Shown in pieces: positions 17,598-26,649 of a stretch of 64,000 nt of DNA (its first letter is position 1; each line of letters starts with the position of its first letter). The translations under genes were made by a program, and so were the position numbers. The DNA comes from Lichenifustis flavocetrariae (GTDB taxonomy: Bacteria; Pseudomonadota; Alphaproteobacteria; Rhizobiales; Beijerinckiaceae). Where the stretch lies: positions 228,734 through 292,733 of the forward strand of contig NZ_JAMOIM010000006.1 of assembly GCF_026130545.1 (NCBI RefSeq), in the 5' to 3' direction. The notes beneath the pieces were generated by a model. It was not told where the DNA came from and made no database searches. It worked only from the letters and a program-made list of their open reading frames with translations.

Positions 17598-19037
17598 ATG
17601 ATGAGACGGCATCGACGCGTCAAGATCCTGGCGACGCTTGGCCCTGCGTCACAGGATCGGGCCACCCTGGTTCGACTGTTCGAGGCTGGCGCCGATGTGT
17701 TCCGGATCAACATGAGTCATTCGAGCCATGACGCGATGCGCGAGCGCATCCGCATGATCCGGTCGATCGAGGCCGAATACAAACGGCCGATCGGCATCCT
17801 GGTGGATCTGCAAGGCCCCAAGCTTCGTGTCGGCACCTTCGCCGACGGGCCGGTCGATCTGCCCAAGGGCGCGAGTTTCGTTCTCGACAGCGATCCGACC
17901 CCGGGCGACATCAACCGTGTGCATCTGCCGCATCCGGAAATTCTGCGGGCGCTCAGGCCCGGTCACACGGTGCTGATCGACGACGGCAAGGTGAAACTGC
18001 ACATCGCGGAGGCCACGGAGACAAGAGCGGTCGCGACTGTTGACGTGGCGGGCCGTATCTCGAACAAGAAGGGCGTCAGCCTGCCCGATACGGAGATTTC
18101 CACATCGGCCATGACGGCGAAGGATCGGTCGGATCTCGATGCCGCGCTCAATGAGGGCGTCGACTGGATCGCGGTCTCCTTCGTGCAGCGCGCCGACGAC
18201 GTCGCCGAGGTGAAGAAGATCGCACGCGGTCGTGCCTCGGTCCTGGCCAAGATCGAGAAGCCGCAGGCCATCACCAAGCTTGAGGAGATCGTCGAGATCT
18301 CCGATGCCCTCATGGTGGCGCGCGGTGACCTCGGTGTCGAAATGCCGCTCGAAAAGGTGCCGGGCCTGCAGAAGCGAATCACGCGACTGTGCCGCCGCAT
18401 GGGCAAGCCGGTCGTGGTCGCGACCCAGATGCTCGAATCCATGATCACTCTGCCGGTGCCGACCCGCGCCGAAGTGTCGGATGTCGCCACCGCCGTCTTC
18501 GAGGGCGCGGATGCCGTGATGCTGTCGGCCGAAAGTGCCTCGGGTCAATTTCCGTTCGAAGCGGTGAGCACGATGAACCGCATTGCCGAGGAAGTGGAGC
18601 GCGACCCGCTCTACGGGCAGATCATCGCCTCGCAGCGCTCGGAGCCCGAGCCGACCGGCGCCGACACGATGGCTTTCGCGACCCGCGTCGCGGCCGAGAA
18701 TCTCGACCTCAAGGCCGTCGTGGCCTGGACCGCGTCGGGGGCAACCGGTCTGCGCATTGCCCGCGAGCGCCCGAACATGCCGGTCCTGGCACTTACGCCG
18801 AACATCGATGCGGCCCGGCGTCTCACCCTCGCCTGGGGCGTGCACCCCTTGGTGACGGCGGACGCCCGCGACGTCGACGATATGGCCCGCCGCGCCTGTG
18901 CCCTTGCGTTCTCCGAAGGATTTGCGGGCGCCGACGACCGGATCATCATCGTGGCCGGCCTGCCCTTCGGTTCGCCTGGCGCCACCAACATGGTGCGTCT
19001 CGCCTTTGTCAAAGCCGAGACCGCGACGACCGCTTAG
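17598..19037 (+). CDS. pyk: Pyruvate kinase
   Basis: Last ATP-yielding step of glycolysis and the Entner-Doudoroff route. The 479-residue length is normal. Recognisable segments are KILATLGPAS, FRINMSH, GPKLRVGTF, the active-site block AKIEKPQAI (with catalytic Lys and substrate Glu-Lys-Pro), MVARGDLGVE and the metal-binding ATQMLESM. ATGs at 17598 and 17601 are adjacent; a GAAGAGGTGG ribosome-binding site fits either. It probably shares a transcript with DUF1036. Confidence 0.97.
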   Translation: MMRRHRRVKILATLGPASQDRATLVRLFEAGADVFRINMSHSSHDAMRERIRMIRSIEAEYKRPIGILVDLQGPKLRVGTFADGPVDLPKGASFVLDSDPTPGDINRVHLPHPEILRALRPGHTVLIDDGKVKLHIAEATETRAVATVDVAGRISNKKGVSLPDTEISTSAMTAKDRSDLDAALNEGVDWIAVSFVQRADDVAEVKKIARGRASVLAKIEKPQAITKLEEIVEISDALMVARGDLGVEMPLEKVPGLQKRITRLCRRMGKPVVVATQMLESMITLPVPTRAEVSDVATAVFEGADAVMLSAESASGQFPFEAVSTMNRIAEEVERDPLYGQIIASQRSEPEPTGADTMAFATRVAAENLDLKAVVAWTASGATGLRIARERPNMPVLALTPNIDAARRLTLAWGVHPLVTADARDVDDMARRACALAFSEGFAGADDRIIIVAGLPFGSPGATNMVRLAFVKAETATTA

Positions 19038-19067
19038 ATGGTGCGTACCCTCGGCATTGAGGTCGAG

Positions 19068-19089
19068 GCTACGCCCGTTCAGGGGTAGC
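19068..19089 (+). terminator. Possible pyk terminator hairpin
   Basis: GCTAC (19068-19072) pairs with GTAGC (19085-19089) and CCC with GGG inside, with one bulged base and a five-base loop. It lies 31 bases after the pyk stop. There is no T-tract, so this is only a weak candidate. Confidence 0.35.
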
Positions 19090-19256
19090 GGCATACAAGT
19101 GAGAGCCTGCGTCCGGCTCGTCAAGGGCGGAGTAGGATGATTTAGCGCGGCCTGAATTCTAGGTAGGGTGCCGGTTCGAAGACGCCATAAAGTCGCGCTG
19201 TGTCGCCCGCCAGACCCGTTAAGGCTTGGTCCGAGGCTCAGCAGGCCTAGGGCAAG

Positions 19257-19478
19257 CTAACCTTTGGCCGAACAGCCCTTCGCGCGCATCTGGTCCATTG
19301 CCAAGGCCCTGTTGTGAGCCGACAGGTCCGGGTTGGCGACGTAATGTTCGTAAAATTTGCAGACTTCCTCCGGCGTCATCTTATCGAGCGCCTTCGGGGC
19401 ATTGTAGAAGGAATCTTCCTCCGACTGACATCCAGCCAGCACAAGGCCTGCCACCAGTGCCAGGAGCAATCGCTTCAT
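19257..19478 (-). CDS. Small lipoprotein
   Basis: A 73-residue protein with a lipoprotein signal peptide: K-R start, a hydrophobic LLLALVAGLVLAG core and lipobox LAGC with the lipidated Cys at residue 17. The mature domain of about 57 residues is polar, with a C-K-F-Y-E-H-Y segment and a C-terminal R-A-K-G-C, so one disulfide is possible. An AAGGGGAACC ribosome-binding site precedes the ATG at 19478; the longer frame to 19526 adds a non-signal N-terminus. Function unknown. Confidence 0.75.
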   Translation of the reverse strand: MKRLLLALVAGLVLAGCQSEEDSFYNAPKALDKMTPEEVCKFYEHYVANPDLSAHNRALAMDQMRAKGCSAKG

Positions 19479-19566
19479 TCCGGTTCCCCTTGCGTTTCTG
19501 TGAACAAAGCGCGCAGCCTGTCGCATTGACGGGCGCCGACGTCAACCGTCACCGGCGCTGGGTCGA

Positions 19567-20373
19567 TCAAGCCAGAATTTCGATCGGGTCGCCTTCTGCG
19601 ATGCGTCCTTGCGTGCGCGGGATGATGTTCTGGCCGAACAGGACCTGACCGGCGGCATCACGGCGGAATCTCTGCAGGGTCCGGATGGGTTCGGCGCCGG
19701 GGTGGCGTGCACCGGTGATCTGATCGGTCGTCGTCACGATGCAACGCGCACAGGGCTTGACCACGTCGAATGTGACCGCGCCCACCCGCAGGCGCTTCCA
19801 TCCATCCTCCGCCCAAGGAAGCGCGCCGTCGACGACGATGTTCGGCCGAAACCGGTCCATCGGTACCGGTTCCGCCAATCGGCCGTTCAGGTCTGCTAGC
19901 GATGCGGTCGACGTCAGCAGCAGCGGGAAGCCATCGGCGAAGCTGACGCGATCCTCCGCGGTGCCGAAGCGCGGATCGACGGGCCGCGCCGCCGCCGGGT
20001 CCGCCATGAAAACGAGCCGGCACTCTCGGCCCAAGGCCGCGCGGAGCCAATCGTCCGCTGTCTGTGACACGGCGCGAGCCTCCACGCGATCCCGCCAAAC
20101 CGTCACGATCAGGCTTTCGGCTTCGTCACCAGGTCGGTCGACCGCGAGCGTGGCGCCGTCGGGATGGGTGATCATCAAGCCCGCGCCGTCGAACCACGCC
20201 TCGATAGTGGCCATCGCGGGCAGTTCACGCTGGGTGAGAAAACGCCCGGTCGCATCGACGATCAGAAAACGGCGGTCGCCCGCGAGCCCCCAGGCTTCCA
20301 CGTCCGCCGAAGCAGTGCCCCGGCCTCGCAGCGATTTGACGGGGAAGATGGTGAGAGCGGCAACGTTCGGCAT
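19567..20373 (-). CDS. MOSC domain protein (YcbX-like)
   Basis: A 268-residue protein with an N-terminal MOSC beta-barrel domain ([25 protein letters not shown], split here across residues 10-34) and a C-terminal MOSC domain (about 120-265). The cysteine in [10 protein letters not shown] is at the position that binds molybdenum cofactor in mARC/YcbX proteins. Proteins of this group reduce N-hydroxylated compounds with electrons from a ferredoxin domain or partner; no ferredoxin domain is fused here. The frame is open to 20454, but [15 protein letters not shown] is the normal family N-terminus, although its ribosome-binding site is weak. Confidence 0.88.
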   Translation of the reverse strand: MPNVAALTIFPVKSLRGRGTASADVEAWGLAGDRRFLIVDATGRFLTQRELPAMATIEAWFDGAGLMITHPDGATLAVDRPGDEAESLIVTVWRDRVEARAVSQTADDWLRAALGRECRLVFMADPAAARPVDPRFGTAEDRVSFADGFPLLLTSTASLADLNGRLAEPVPMDRFRPNIVVDGALPWAEDGWKRLRVGAVTFDVVKPCARCIVTTTDQITGARHPGAEPIRTLQRFRRDAAGQVLFGQNIIPRTQGRIAEGDPIEILA

Positions 20374-20689
20374 GGCGAGTTCCGGGAGCAGCCCGTCTTT
20401 GGAAGCTATCCCTTCAAACATACAGAGCACCAGAAGCGGCGGCAGGCCGCCCATTTTTTACGCCCCGACGGAACTTTTTAGATGTTGCGGATCGGCAACA
20501 TCTAAAGTGTCCATCCTCATGCTCCACATTCACACAACTTGGATAGATCAGACGAATACTACTGAAAGAAGAAATAATAAGCCTAACAGTTTTACCACAG
20601 CGTCCCCCTGTCGGATGCAGGCTCCATATTGTGAACACAAACAAACATCATTTGCCCCGCCGTTCGAAACGGAAAAGGATGATGATATA
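20374..20689. other. AT-rich intergenic region with a perfect palindrome
   Basis: A 316-base gap between the divergent MOSC and RlpA-like genes, clearly richer in A+T than its surroundings between about 20500 and 20700. It contains the perfect inverted repeat listed at 20477-20506. Short open frames here have no recognisable content. No standard promoter could be picked out with confidence. Confidence 0.5.
20477..20506. repeat. Perfect 12-base inverted repeat, possible operator
   Basis: TTTAGATGTTGC (20477-20488) and GCAACATCTAAA (20495-20506) are exact complements around a six-base loop. It lies 104 bases upstream of the MOSC start and 184 bases upstream of the RlpA-like start, with no gene transcribed into it from either side, so an operator or regulatory RNA hairpin is more likely than a terminator. 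Confidence 0.6.
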
Positions 20690-21076
20690 GTGAGATCCGG
20701 ATTTGTTGTTAGCGTTGCGTTAACTGTTGGTATGCTTGCAAACCATTCTTCCGCTCAGGCCCATTACGTTCATCGCTTTTCTCACGGGTCTACGCCACGT
20801 CTCAGCGGGTTGGCTTCATGGTATGGCCCCGGCTTCCAAGGCCGGCGAACGGCCAGTGGCGAACGCTTCAACAGCAACGGTCTGACTGCCGCGCACCGGT
20901 CGCTGCCCCTCGGATGTCATGTGCTGGTCACGAATCGCGCGAATGGCCGCTCCGTCGTGGTCCGGATCAATGATCGGGGGCCCTTTGGGACCGGCAAGGT
21001 GATCGACCTGTCGCACGCCTCGGCCCGCGCGATCGGCATGAACGGGTCGGCCCCCGTGAGCCTCGCGCCGCTCTGA
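20690..21076 (+). CDS. RlpA-like DPBB-domain exported protein
   Basis: A 128-residue protein starting at GTG 20690, preceded by AAAAGGATG. Residues 1-23 form a signal peptide (SAQA cleavage region) without a lipobox Cys. The rest is almost only a double-psi beta-barrel domain: [19 protein letters not shown], then [19 protein letters not shown], then RINDRGPF and [14 protein letters not shown]. These are the RlpA family hallmarks, including the conserved Asp and His. It lacks the SPOR domain of full-length RlpA, so it is a minimal version, perhaps a periplasmic lytic transglycosylase. An open frame extends far upstream but is shadow sequence opposite the MOSC gene. Confidence 0.82.
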   Translation: MRSGFVVSVALTVGMLANHSSAQAHYVHRFSHGSTPRLSGLASWYGPGFQGRRTASGERFNSNGLTAAHRSLPLGCHVLVTNRANGRSVVVRINDRGPFGTGKVIDLSHASARAIGMNGSAPVSLAPL

Positions 21077-21192
21077 GGCCGCCGCTACTGCATCAAATTT
21101 ACCACCGTGCTGGCTTTCCGCCGGCGCGGTCGTTCCGGCAATTGCCGAGCCGAGGCGAAGCTTTGTAAGATTTTTGTAATGAGGACGATTTG

Positions 21193-21468
21193 ATGATGAG
21201 ACGTTGGCTGGCTTTTGTCTTGGTCTGGATGGACTTTACCGGCGGGGCAATGGCCCAGCCCGGCCATTATCAAGTCAACACCAATAAGTACCAGGTCACG
21301 GATATCGAGCGTGCGGCCTGCCAGAACGATGCGGTCGAGCTCTGCAGCACGAGCTTTCCAGACGAAGAGGCTTTGCTCGCATGCATGAAGTCGAGCCGCT
21401 TGAAACTGACACCGACGTGCCGGACAACCTTTGAGGCCGGTCTCCGCCGGCGTCATATTCCGTTCTAA
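21193..21468 (+). CDS. Small exported cysteine-rich-repeat protein
   Basis: A 91-residue protein with a signal peptide (about 1-22, AMAQ cleavage region). The mature part has four Cys spaced as C-x8-C, then C, then C (AACQND, ELCSTS, LACMKS, PTCRTT), with L-L-A-C-M-K-x-x-R-x-x-L-T-P-x-C-R. This matches the Cys-rich repeat seen in small exported alphaproteobacterial proteins. TTG-ATG-ATG codons follow one another at 21190-21198; the ATG at 21193 has GAGGA seven bases upstream. Function unknown. Confidence 0.75.
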   Translation: MMRRWLAFVLVWMDFTGGAMAQPGHYQVNTNKYQVTDIERAACQNDAVELCSTSFPDEEALLACMKSSRLKLTPTCRTTFEAGLRRRHIPF

Positions 21469-21474
21469 CGCGCT

Positions 21475-21491
21475 CCGGTTTGGACTACCGG
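21475..21491. terminator. Small hairpin between convergent genes
   Basis: CCGGT (21475-21479) and ACCGG (21487-21491) pair around a seven-base loop, exactly between the stops of the Cys-rich protein and the convergent 101-residue protein. No T-tract, so weak. Confidence 0.4.
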
Positions 21492-21492
21492 G

Positions 21493-21798
21493 TCAGCCGG
21501 CAATCGCCAGACGCGGGCCGGCGAGGTCGTCGAGATCCGAGCCGAACAAGCGGTAGCCGCGTGCCCGGACTTCGCGGAGAAGCGCGGCCTCGCGATGTTC
21601 TCGGGCGAAATGGGTGGCCGCGGCCTCTGGAAAGCCCGCCTCGTCCCAGGCTTTGCTCCGACACAATTCGCGCAAGTAGAGGTTCGCCTTGAAGCGCGAA
21701 GCGAGCCGGTCGGACGCATCGACGTCGCGCCAGAACTGCGCATCCAGTTCGGGAGCCTCGTCGCTCGATGCCACAAAGCGGAAATTTGGCACGCCCAT
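21493..21798 (-). CDS. Hypothetical protein, 101 residues
   Basis: A soluble, charged and mostly helical protein with no recognised domain. The central segment RFKANLYLRELCRSKAWDE and the following A-x-x-H-F-A-R-E-H-R-E-A have a regular amphipathic pattern. A good AGGAGAC ribosome-binding site lies just upstream of the ATG, and codon use is like its neighbours, so the gene is probably real. It is convergent with the small Cys-rich protein. Confidence 0.6.
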   Translation of the reverse strand: MGVPNFRFVASSDEAPELDAQFWRDVDASDRLASRFKANLYLRELCRSKAWDEAGFPEAAATHFAREHREAALLREVRARGYRLFGSDLDDLAGPRLAIAG

Positions 21799-21948
21799 CG
21801 GTTGTCTCCTGCGGCCTTCGATGCCCGCAGGATATGAAAAGATGGCTGATAGGGCCTTAATCGCTCCCCCACCGGAGAGAGCTTGGTCGTCCGAATTTGA
21901 GACAGAGCGGGACTTGCCATGGTGCTCCGCCCCGAGCCGCCGCAGTGC

Positions 21949-22596
21949 TCAAGGGACGACCCGATCCAGCAGCGCGCCGCTCCAAAGCGCCACATGTTGG
22001 TAGATCCGCTTGGATTTCGCCCATATGCCGCCGTTCAGCGCCGATGTCGCGCTGTCGGTCGCTTGGTCGAGACTTGAGGCAAGCGAGACAGGCAGATAGT
22101 CGGCGCGCCGAGGTGGTACGACGCTCAAGGCCGTGTCCGTGGCGCTGCGCCGTTTCGCACCGATATGGGACACGGCCCGAGCGGGCCGTACGGTGTCGAC
22201 CCAAGCCGTCGCGATGATGCTGGACGGTGCAGCAGCAGCCGGCAGGTCCGCATCGGGGAGGGCCAGATCGATCTGAGGCACGCTCGGCGCCGTGAACATC
22301 GGCAGGATGAGCGGCAATGCGGTCAGCAAGACGAAACCATCTTGATTTGCCGCGCCGGCATCCGCGCGCGCGGCAAGTTTGCCGCCGCTGGTGCGCTCCG
22401 ACAGGGCATCCGCGCGGCTCGGCAGGTCCAGCTTCGGCGCGTGGAGCCCGCTCAGGAGAAGGCTGGCCAGCAGCGTGCCGGCCACCGACAGCCCCATCTG
22501 GTGGGAAAGCGAGATCAAAAAGCGACGTGCCGTTCGCTGTGCCAGGATCACGACATTGCTCCGATTCAAACGAGTGTTTGAATATCGCGGGAACAT
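21949..22596 (-). CDS. Membrane-anchored hypothetical protein
   Basis: A 215-residue protein with no family that I recognise. It has a basic N-terminus, a first hydrophobic segment (about 33-51, MGLSVAGTLLASLLLSGL), a polar stretch, a second hydrophobic segment (about 87-103, GFVLLTALPLILPMF) and a long tail rich in Ala, Pro and Ser. This suggests an inner-membrane anchor with a periplasmic or cytoplasmic tail. It is divergent from glk with about 110 bases between. An alternative start is M35, just before the first TM segment. Confidence 0.5.
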   Translation of the reverse strand: MFPRYSNTRLNRSNVVILAQRTARRFLISLSHQMGLSVAGTLLASLLLSGLHAPKLDLPSRADALSERTSGGKLAARADAGAANQDGFVLLTALPLILPMFTAPSVPQIDLALPDADLPAAAAPSSIIATAWVDTVRPARAVSHIGAKRRSATDTALSVVPPRRADYLPVSLASSLDQATDSATSALNGGIWAKSKRIYQHVALWSGALLDRVVP

Positions 22597-22707
22597 TGCG
22601 GCACCTTCAAGACGTGGAACGACGCGTGATCAGCGGGCTGCGCGCTCCATTGACAGGATCGAACCCGTCTCCCCAAACTGCGATCAAGAACGTGGAGGAT
22701 CCCGACC

Positions 22708-23703
22708 GTGCAATTTCCGTTTCCCGTGGTGGTCTGCGATGTCGGCGGAACGAATTGCCGGATTGCGGCGCAGGCCGCGCCAGGCGGCCCCCTCCTCGCG
22801 CTCGGGTCCCTGAAGACGGCGGATTTCTCCGGTCTGGCGCCGGCCATTCGGGCCGTCAGTGGGCCGGCGTTCGAGCCGCGTTCGGTCATTGCCTGTGGGG
22901 CCGGGCCGGTCGAGGACGGGCGCCGCCTGAAACTCACCAATGCGCCCTGGATCATGGACGGTCCGCAGATCGCGCGCGATCTCGGGCTTGGAGCTGGACT
23001 CCTGCTCAACGATTTCGAGGCGCAAGCTCTTTCACTTCCCGCTTTGCGCCCCGAGTGGCTGCATGGCATCGGCTCGCCGAGCGGCGCCTTGGGCGGCGCC
23101 AAGGTGATCCTCGGCCCGGGGACGGGTCTCGGGATCGGAGGGCTGATCGAAGCCGTCGGCAAACTCGTGCCATTGTCGAGCGAGGCCTGCCACATCGGCT
23201 TTGCGCCGGAGGGGCCGGAGGAGGAAACCATCTGGCATCACCTCGAAAAGGCGCATGGGCGGATCACGACCGAAAGCGTCCTGTCGGGGGCCGGGCTCGA
23301 ACGGCTGCATCGCGCCCGTCTCGCAGCCTCGGGCGGGGCGCCCGCGCCACTCTCGGCCGCGGAGATCACCAGCGCGGCCCTGGCCGACCTTCGCTCGGAC
23401 GCGGCCGGGACCATCGCACTCTACTGGCGCTTGATCGGCCGCTTTGCCGGCGACATGGCCATCACGTTCAAGGCGACCGGCGGCGTCACTCTCGCGGGAG
23501 GCATTCTTCCGCGCGTGGTCAGCCTGCTCGATGCGGACGTGTTCCGCGAAGCCTTCGAGGCGAAGGCGCCCGTGCGTCGTCTGGCCGAGTCGATCCCGAC
23601 GCAGCTGATCATCCACAACGATTCGGTCCTTGGCGGCATGGCGGCCATCGCCGAGACCCCCGAGCGCTATGCGATCGATTACCGGCTGCGCGCCTGGGCG
23701 TGA
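22708..23703 (+). CDS. glk: Glucokinase
   Basis: ATP-dependent glucose phosphorylation at the head of glycolysis, the Entner-Doudoroff route and the pentose phosphate pathway. The 331-residue protein is of the bacterial Glk family: phosphate-1 motif VVVCDVGGTNCRIA (about 7-20), NDFEAQALSLP (about 101-111, catalytic Asp), LGPGTGLGIGG (134-144) and SEACHIGFAP. The start is GTG, with a clear GGAGG at 22694-22698. It is convergent with the FtsX-type permease. A second, ROK-type glucose kinase lies at 32.7 kb. Confidence 0.95.
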   Translation: MQFPFPVVVCDVGGTNCRIAAQAAPGGPLLALGSLKTADFSGLAPAIRAVSGPAFEPRSVIACGAGPVEDGRRLKLTNAPWIMDGPQIARDLGLGAGLLLNDFEAQALSLPALRPEWLHGIGSPSGALGGAKVILGPGTGLGIGGLIEAVGKLVPLSSEACHIGFAPEGPEEETIWHHLEKAHGRITTESVLSGAGLERLHRARLAASGGAPAPLSAAEITSAALADLRSDAAGTIALYWRLIGRFAGDMAITFKATGGVTLAGGILPRVVSLLDADVFREAFEAKAPVRRLAESIPTQLIIHNDSVLGGMAAIAETPERYAIDYRLRAWA

Positions 23704-23730
23704 CAGGCGCTGGTGCCGTTCAGCCTGTCG

Positions 23731-26325
23731 CTACTGCGCCCTGAGGAACCCCGCTGGCTTTTGGCCCAGGATCCGCCATGTCCCAAGCAGGCCGAGGGCG
23801 ATTGTGAGGAGAAACGCGACCACGGCCGCCGTCAGCGCTGGCCCCCAGGCGAAACCGAAGTCGAAGTGCATGACCCGCGTGACGATGAACCAGGCGGCGC
23901 CGGTCCCCGCCAGAACGCCGAAGATGGCGGTCGCGAGACCCAGCAGGCCATATTCGATGAGATAAGCGGTGAGTAGCCGACCCCGGGTGGCGCCGAGCAC
24001 CTTCAGCACGACGGCGTCGTAGATGCGGGACCGCCGGCCTGCCGCGATCGCGCCGGCGAGGACCAGGATCGAGGCCGCGACCGCGACGCCCGAGGCGCCC
24101 CGGATCGCCAGGGCCAGGCGGCCCACCAGCGCGTTGATGGCATCCAGTGCATCCTTGACCCGCACGGCCGTGATGGTCGGGAAAGCGGCTGCGACATCCT
24201 TCAGCAGGGTGAGTTCGCGCGTCTGGTCGCCGCCGTCTGGAAAGGCGGCTGTCGCGAGCAGCATATGCGGCGCGCCCCTGAACGTGTTGGGCGAGAAGAC
24301 CATGACGAAGTTGATCCCGAAGCTCTCCCAATCGATCTGTCGAAGATTGGCGATTCGGGCCGTGACCGTGCGACCGAGGACATTGACCGACACGCTGTCG
24401 CCGAGCTTGAGGCCGATCCCGTCCGCGAGCTTGCGGTCGAACGAGACAAGCGGTGGCCCATTGTAGTCCTTGGGCCACCACGCACCCGCCACAAGCTTGG
24501 ACCCCTCCGGGACGCCGTCCTGGAACGTGATGCCCCTATCCCCTTCGAGCACCCAGGCGGCGTCCTGGGCGGCCTTAACCTTCTCGACGGGCTCGCCGTT
24601 GAGCGCCGTGATACGTCCCCGCATCATCGGCACTTCTTGCATCACGGCATCGGGCGCGTGGGTTTTCATGAAGGCGTCGAAGTCGCCTTGCGCGCGGTTT
24701 GGGATGTCGACGAAGAAGAAGCTCGGCGTCTTGCCCGCCGCGGTGTGGGTCAGTTGGTCTCGGATGTTTACGTCGATCAGGGTCAGGGTGACGAGAAGCG
24801 TGAGGCCGAGGCCGAGCGACAGAACGACCGAGGGCGTCAGCGCGCCTGGCCGGTGCATATTGGCGACAGCGAGCCGCAGCGGCAGGCTGCGGGCATGGGG
24901 CGCCACGCGGGCCAGCGCCATGAGGCCCGCCGCGACACCTCTGAGAAGCAGGAACACGACAATGGTCGCGCCCACATAGAGGCCGGCGAGACGGCGATCG
25001 GCCGCAAACAGCACCGTGACGCCGGCAAGTGCCAATCCGGCCGCCAAGACGGCCGCCCGATAGCGAGGGCGCAAGCGATGTCGTCCGGGCTCGACCGCAT
25101 CACGGAACAGCGCCGAGACCGGGATGTCATGCGCGCGGCCGAGGGCGCCGAGCGAGAAGGCGAGCGCTGTCAGCAGCCCGTAGAGGGCGCCGAGGCCCAG
25201 AGCCGAAGGCACGATCGTGGCGACGAGCGGAAACGGAATCACGGTACCGAACAGGATGACGGCCAGATAGGGCAGGGCGGCCCCCACCGCGAGACCGGCC
25301 GCGATCCCCAGGGCCGCGACCGCCAGCACGGCCGTCAAGCTCACGGCGAACACCGTCCCGCCTGTCGCGCCCAAGGCCTTCATGACCGCGAGACTGGTCC
25401 GTTTGCGTTCAACCGTCGCTTGCACCGCATTGGCGACCCCCACCCCGCCGACGATCAGCGCCGTGAGGCCGACGAGCGTGAGAAACTGGGTGAAACGCGC
25501 CAGATTGCGATCGAATTCGGGGGAGACGTTGTTGCGCGTCCGCGCCTCCCAGCCGCTCTCCGGAAAAGCAGCCTTGGCGGCGGCCACGAAACGGTCGAGC
25601 GCTTCGGTCGAGACGGGCGCGTCCGAGCCGCTGCGGAGCAGAACGCGCGTCGTCCAACGGACGAGCGAGCCGGGCTGCAGCAAGCCGGAACCATCCAGAG
25701 CCGCCCGTGACATGAGCACACGAGGTCCGAGCGCGATGCCGCCGGCCAGCTTGTCGGGTTCCCGCGTCAGGATCGCACGCAACTGGAACTGCCCGGTGCC
25801 GATCGCCAGCGTATCGCCGACCTTCAATCCGAGCCGCGCCGGCAGGGCCGCATCAGCCACGATCCCGAACCGGCCGCCACGCTCCTCAAGCGCCGCGACG
25901 AGCGATTGGGGCGGATCGAGCGTGACACTGCCGGAGAGCGGATAGGCGGCATCGACCGCCTTGATGTCGATGAGCCCCGCGGCGCCATCGGCGGCTCGCC
26001 CCATCGCGCGCAGTGTGCCCACCGATGAGACGCGCCCCCGTTCGGCCAGGAACGCCTGCGCGGCGGGTGGCGGTTCGGTGTTCATCACCGAGAAGGCCGC
26101 GTCGCCGCCCAGGATCGTCCGTCCTTCGCGCGCGAGGCCGTCCTGCAGCCCGCCCGCGACGGACCCCACCCCGGCTATGGCCGCGACGCCGAGCGCGATG
26201 CAGGCGAGAAAGATCCAGTAGCCGCCGAGGCCGCCACGCAGGTCGCGCGCCGCGAAGCGGAGGATCGTCGCCAAGCGTGAGGGCGCGCCTTCACCTCTAC
26301 TGTGCGATGTCGCGGCAATCGTCAC
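23731..26325 (-). CDS. FtsX/MacB-type ABC transporter permease (YbbP-like)
   Basis: An 864-residue inner-membrane protein with the YbbP architecture: TM1 (about 30-52, GGYWIFLACIALGVAAIAG), a large periplasmic domain, a block of three TM helices with an FtsX domain (about 265-400), further TM helices, a second periplasmic domain (about 500-720) and a C-terminal FtsX domain with three TM helices (about 735-860). YbbP normally works with the ATPase YbbA, which is usually encoded next door; here no ATPase gene is adjacent. The GTG at 26325, a short distance after AGGGG, is the best start; upstream sequence in frame is not protein-like. Confidence 0.87.
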   Translation of the reverse strand: MTIAATSHSRGEGAPSRLATILRFAARDLRGGLGGYWIFLACIALGVAAIAGVGSVAGGLQDGLAREGRTILGGDAAFSVMNTEPPPAAQAFLAERGRVSSVGTLRAMGRAADGAAGLIDIKAVDAAYPLSGSVTLDPPQSLVAALEERGGRFGIVADAALPARLGLKVGDTLAIGTGQFQLRAILTREPDKLAGGIALGPRVLMSRAALDGSGLLQPGSLVRWTTRVLLRSGSDAPVSTEALDRFVAAAKAAFPESGWEARTRNNVSPEFDRNLARFTQFLTLVGLTALIVGGVGVANAVQATVERKRTSLAVMKALGATGGTVFAVSLTAVLAVAALGIAAGLAVGAALPYLAVILFGTVIPFPLVATIVPSALGLGALYGLLTALAFSLGALGRAHDIPVSALFRDAVEPGRHRLRPRYRAAVLAAGLALAGVTVLFAADRRLAGLYVGATIVVFLLLRGVAAGLMALARVAPHARSLPLRLAVANMHRPGALTPSVVLSLGLGLTLLVTLTLIDVNIRDQLTHTAAGKTPSFFFVDIPNRAQGDFDAFMKTHAPDAVMQEVPMMRGRITALNGEPVEKVKAAQDAAWVLEGDRGITFQDGVPEGSKLVAGAWWPKDYNGPPLVSFDRKLADGIGLKLGDSVSVNVLGRTVTARIANLRQIDWESFGINFVMVFSPNTFRGAPHMLLATAAFPDGGDQTRELTLLKDVAAAFPTITAVRVKDALDAINALVGRLALAIRGASGVAVAASILVLAGAIAAGRRSRIYDAVVLKVLGATRGRLLTAYLIEYGLLGLATAIFGVLAGTGAAWFIVTRVMHFDFGFAWGPALTAAVVAFLLTIALGLLGTWRILGQKPAGFLRAQ

Positions 26326-26649
26326 AGGCTCGAGGCCCCTTGCGGTGCTGGAGCGACATGCTTCTCCACCAGGGAGCCCGACCCGGCCGCCCCGGCGATC
26401 CGCATCGTCGCAAAGCCAAGACGGGTGACCGCGCCATCGCCGCAGCGTTGCCATAAGCGCGATCGACGAGAGGAAACGGCGTCTGGCATGGCAAGAGCTC
26501 CAAGGTGCCGGCTCCGAGGCCGACCCCCGCACCCGAATGTCGGGACATCGCGCGAATTTGCAACGTGTTGCTTCGCCACTGTTAGAGCCCCCGTTTCTCA
26601 GCCTTGCGCTGCCGCCCCATCCGACTTATCTTGATTGTGACGCTTCGGC
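26326..26649. other. Intergenic region upstream of ssrA
   Basis: About 320 bases with only shadow-type open frames. Near its right end TTGCGC (26604-26609) and TATCTT (26627-26632) are spaced by 17 bases and could be the ssrA promoter, placing a start near 26639. The evidence for this promoter is weak. Confidence 0.35.

Noticed and set aside
19141..19210. tRNA-like GGTTCGA word in the pyk downstream region
   Set aside because: The flanking bases do not form a T-stem, and no acceptor or anticodon stem could be built.
20414..20644. 76-codon minus-strand frame containing the palindrome
   Set aside because: Crosses the perfect inverted repeat and has no ribosome-binding site or conserved pattern.
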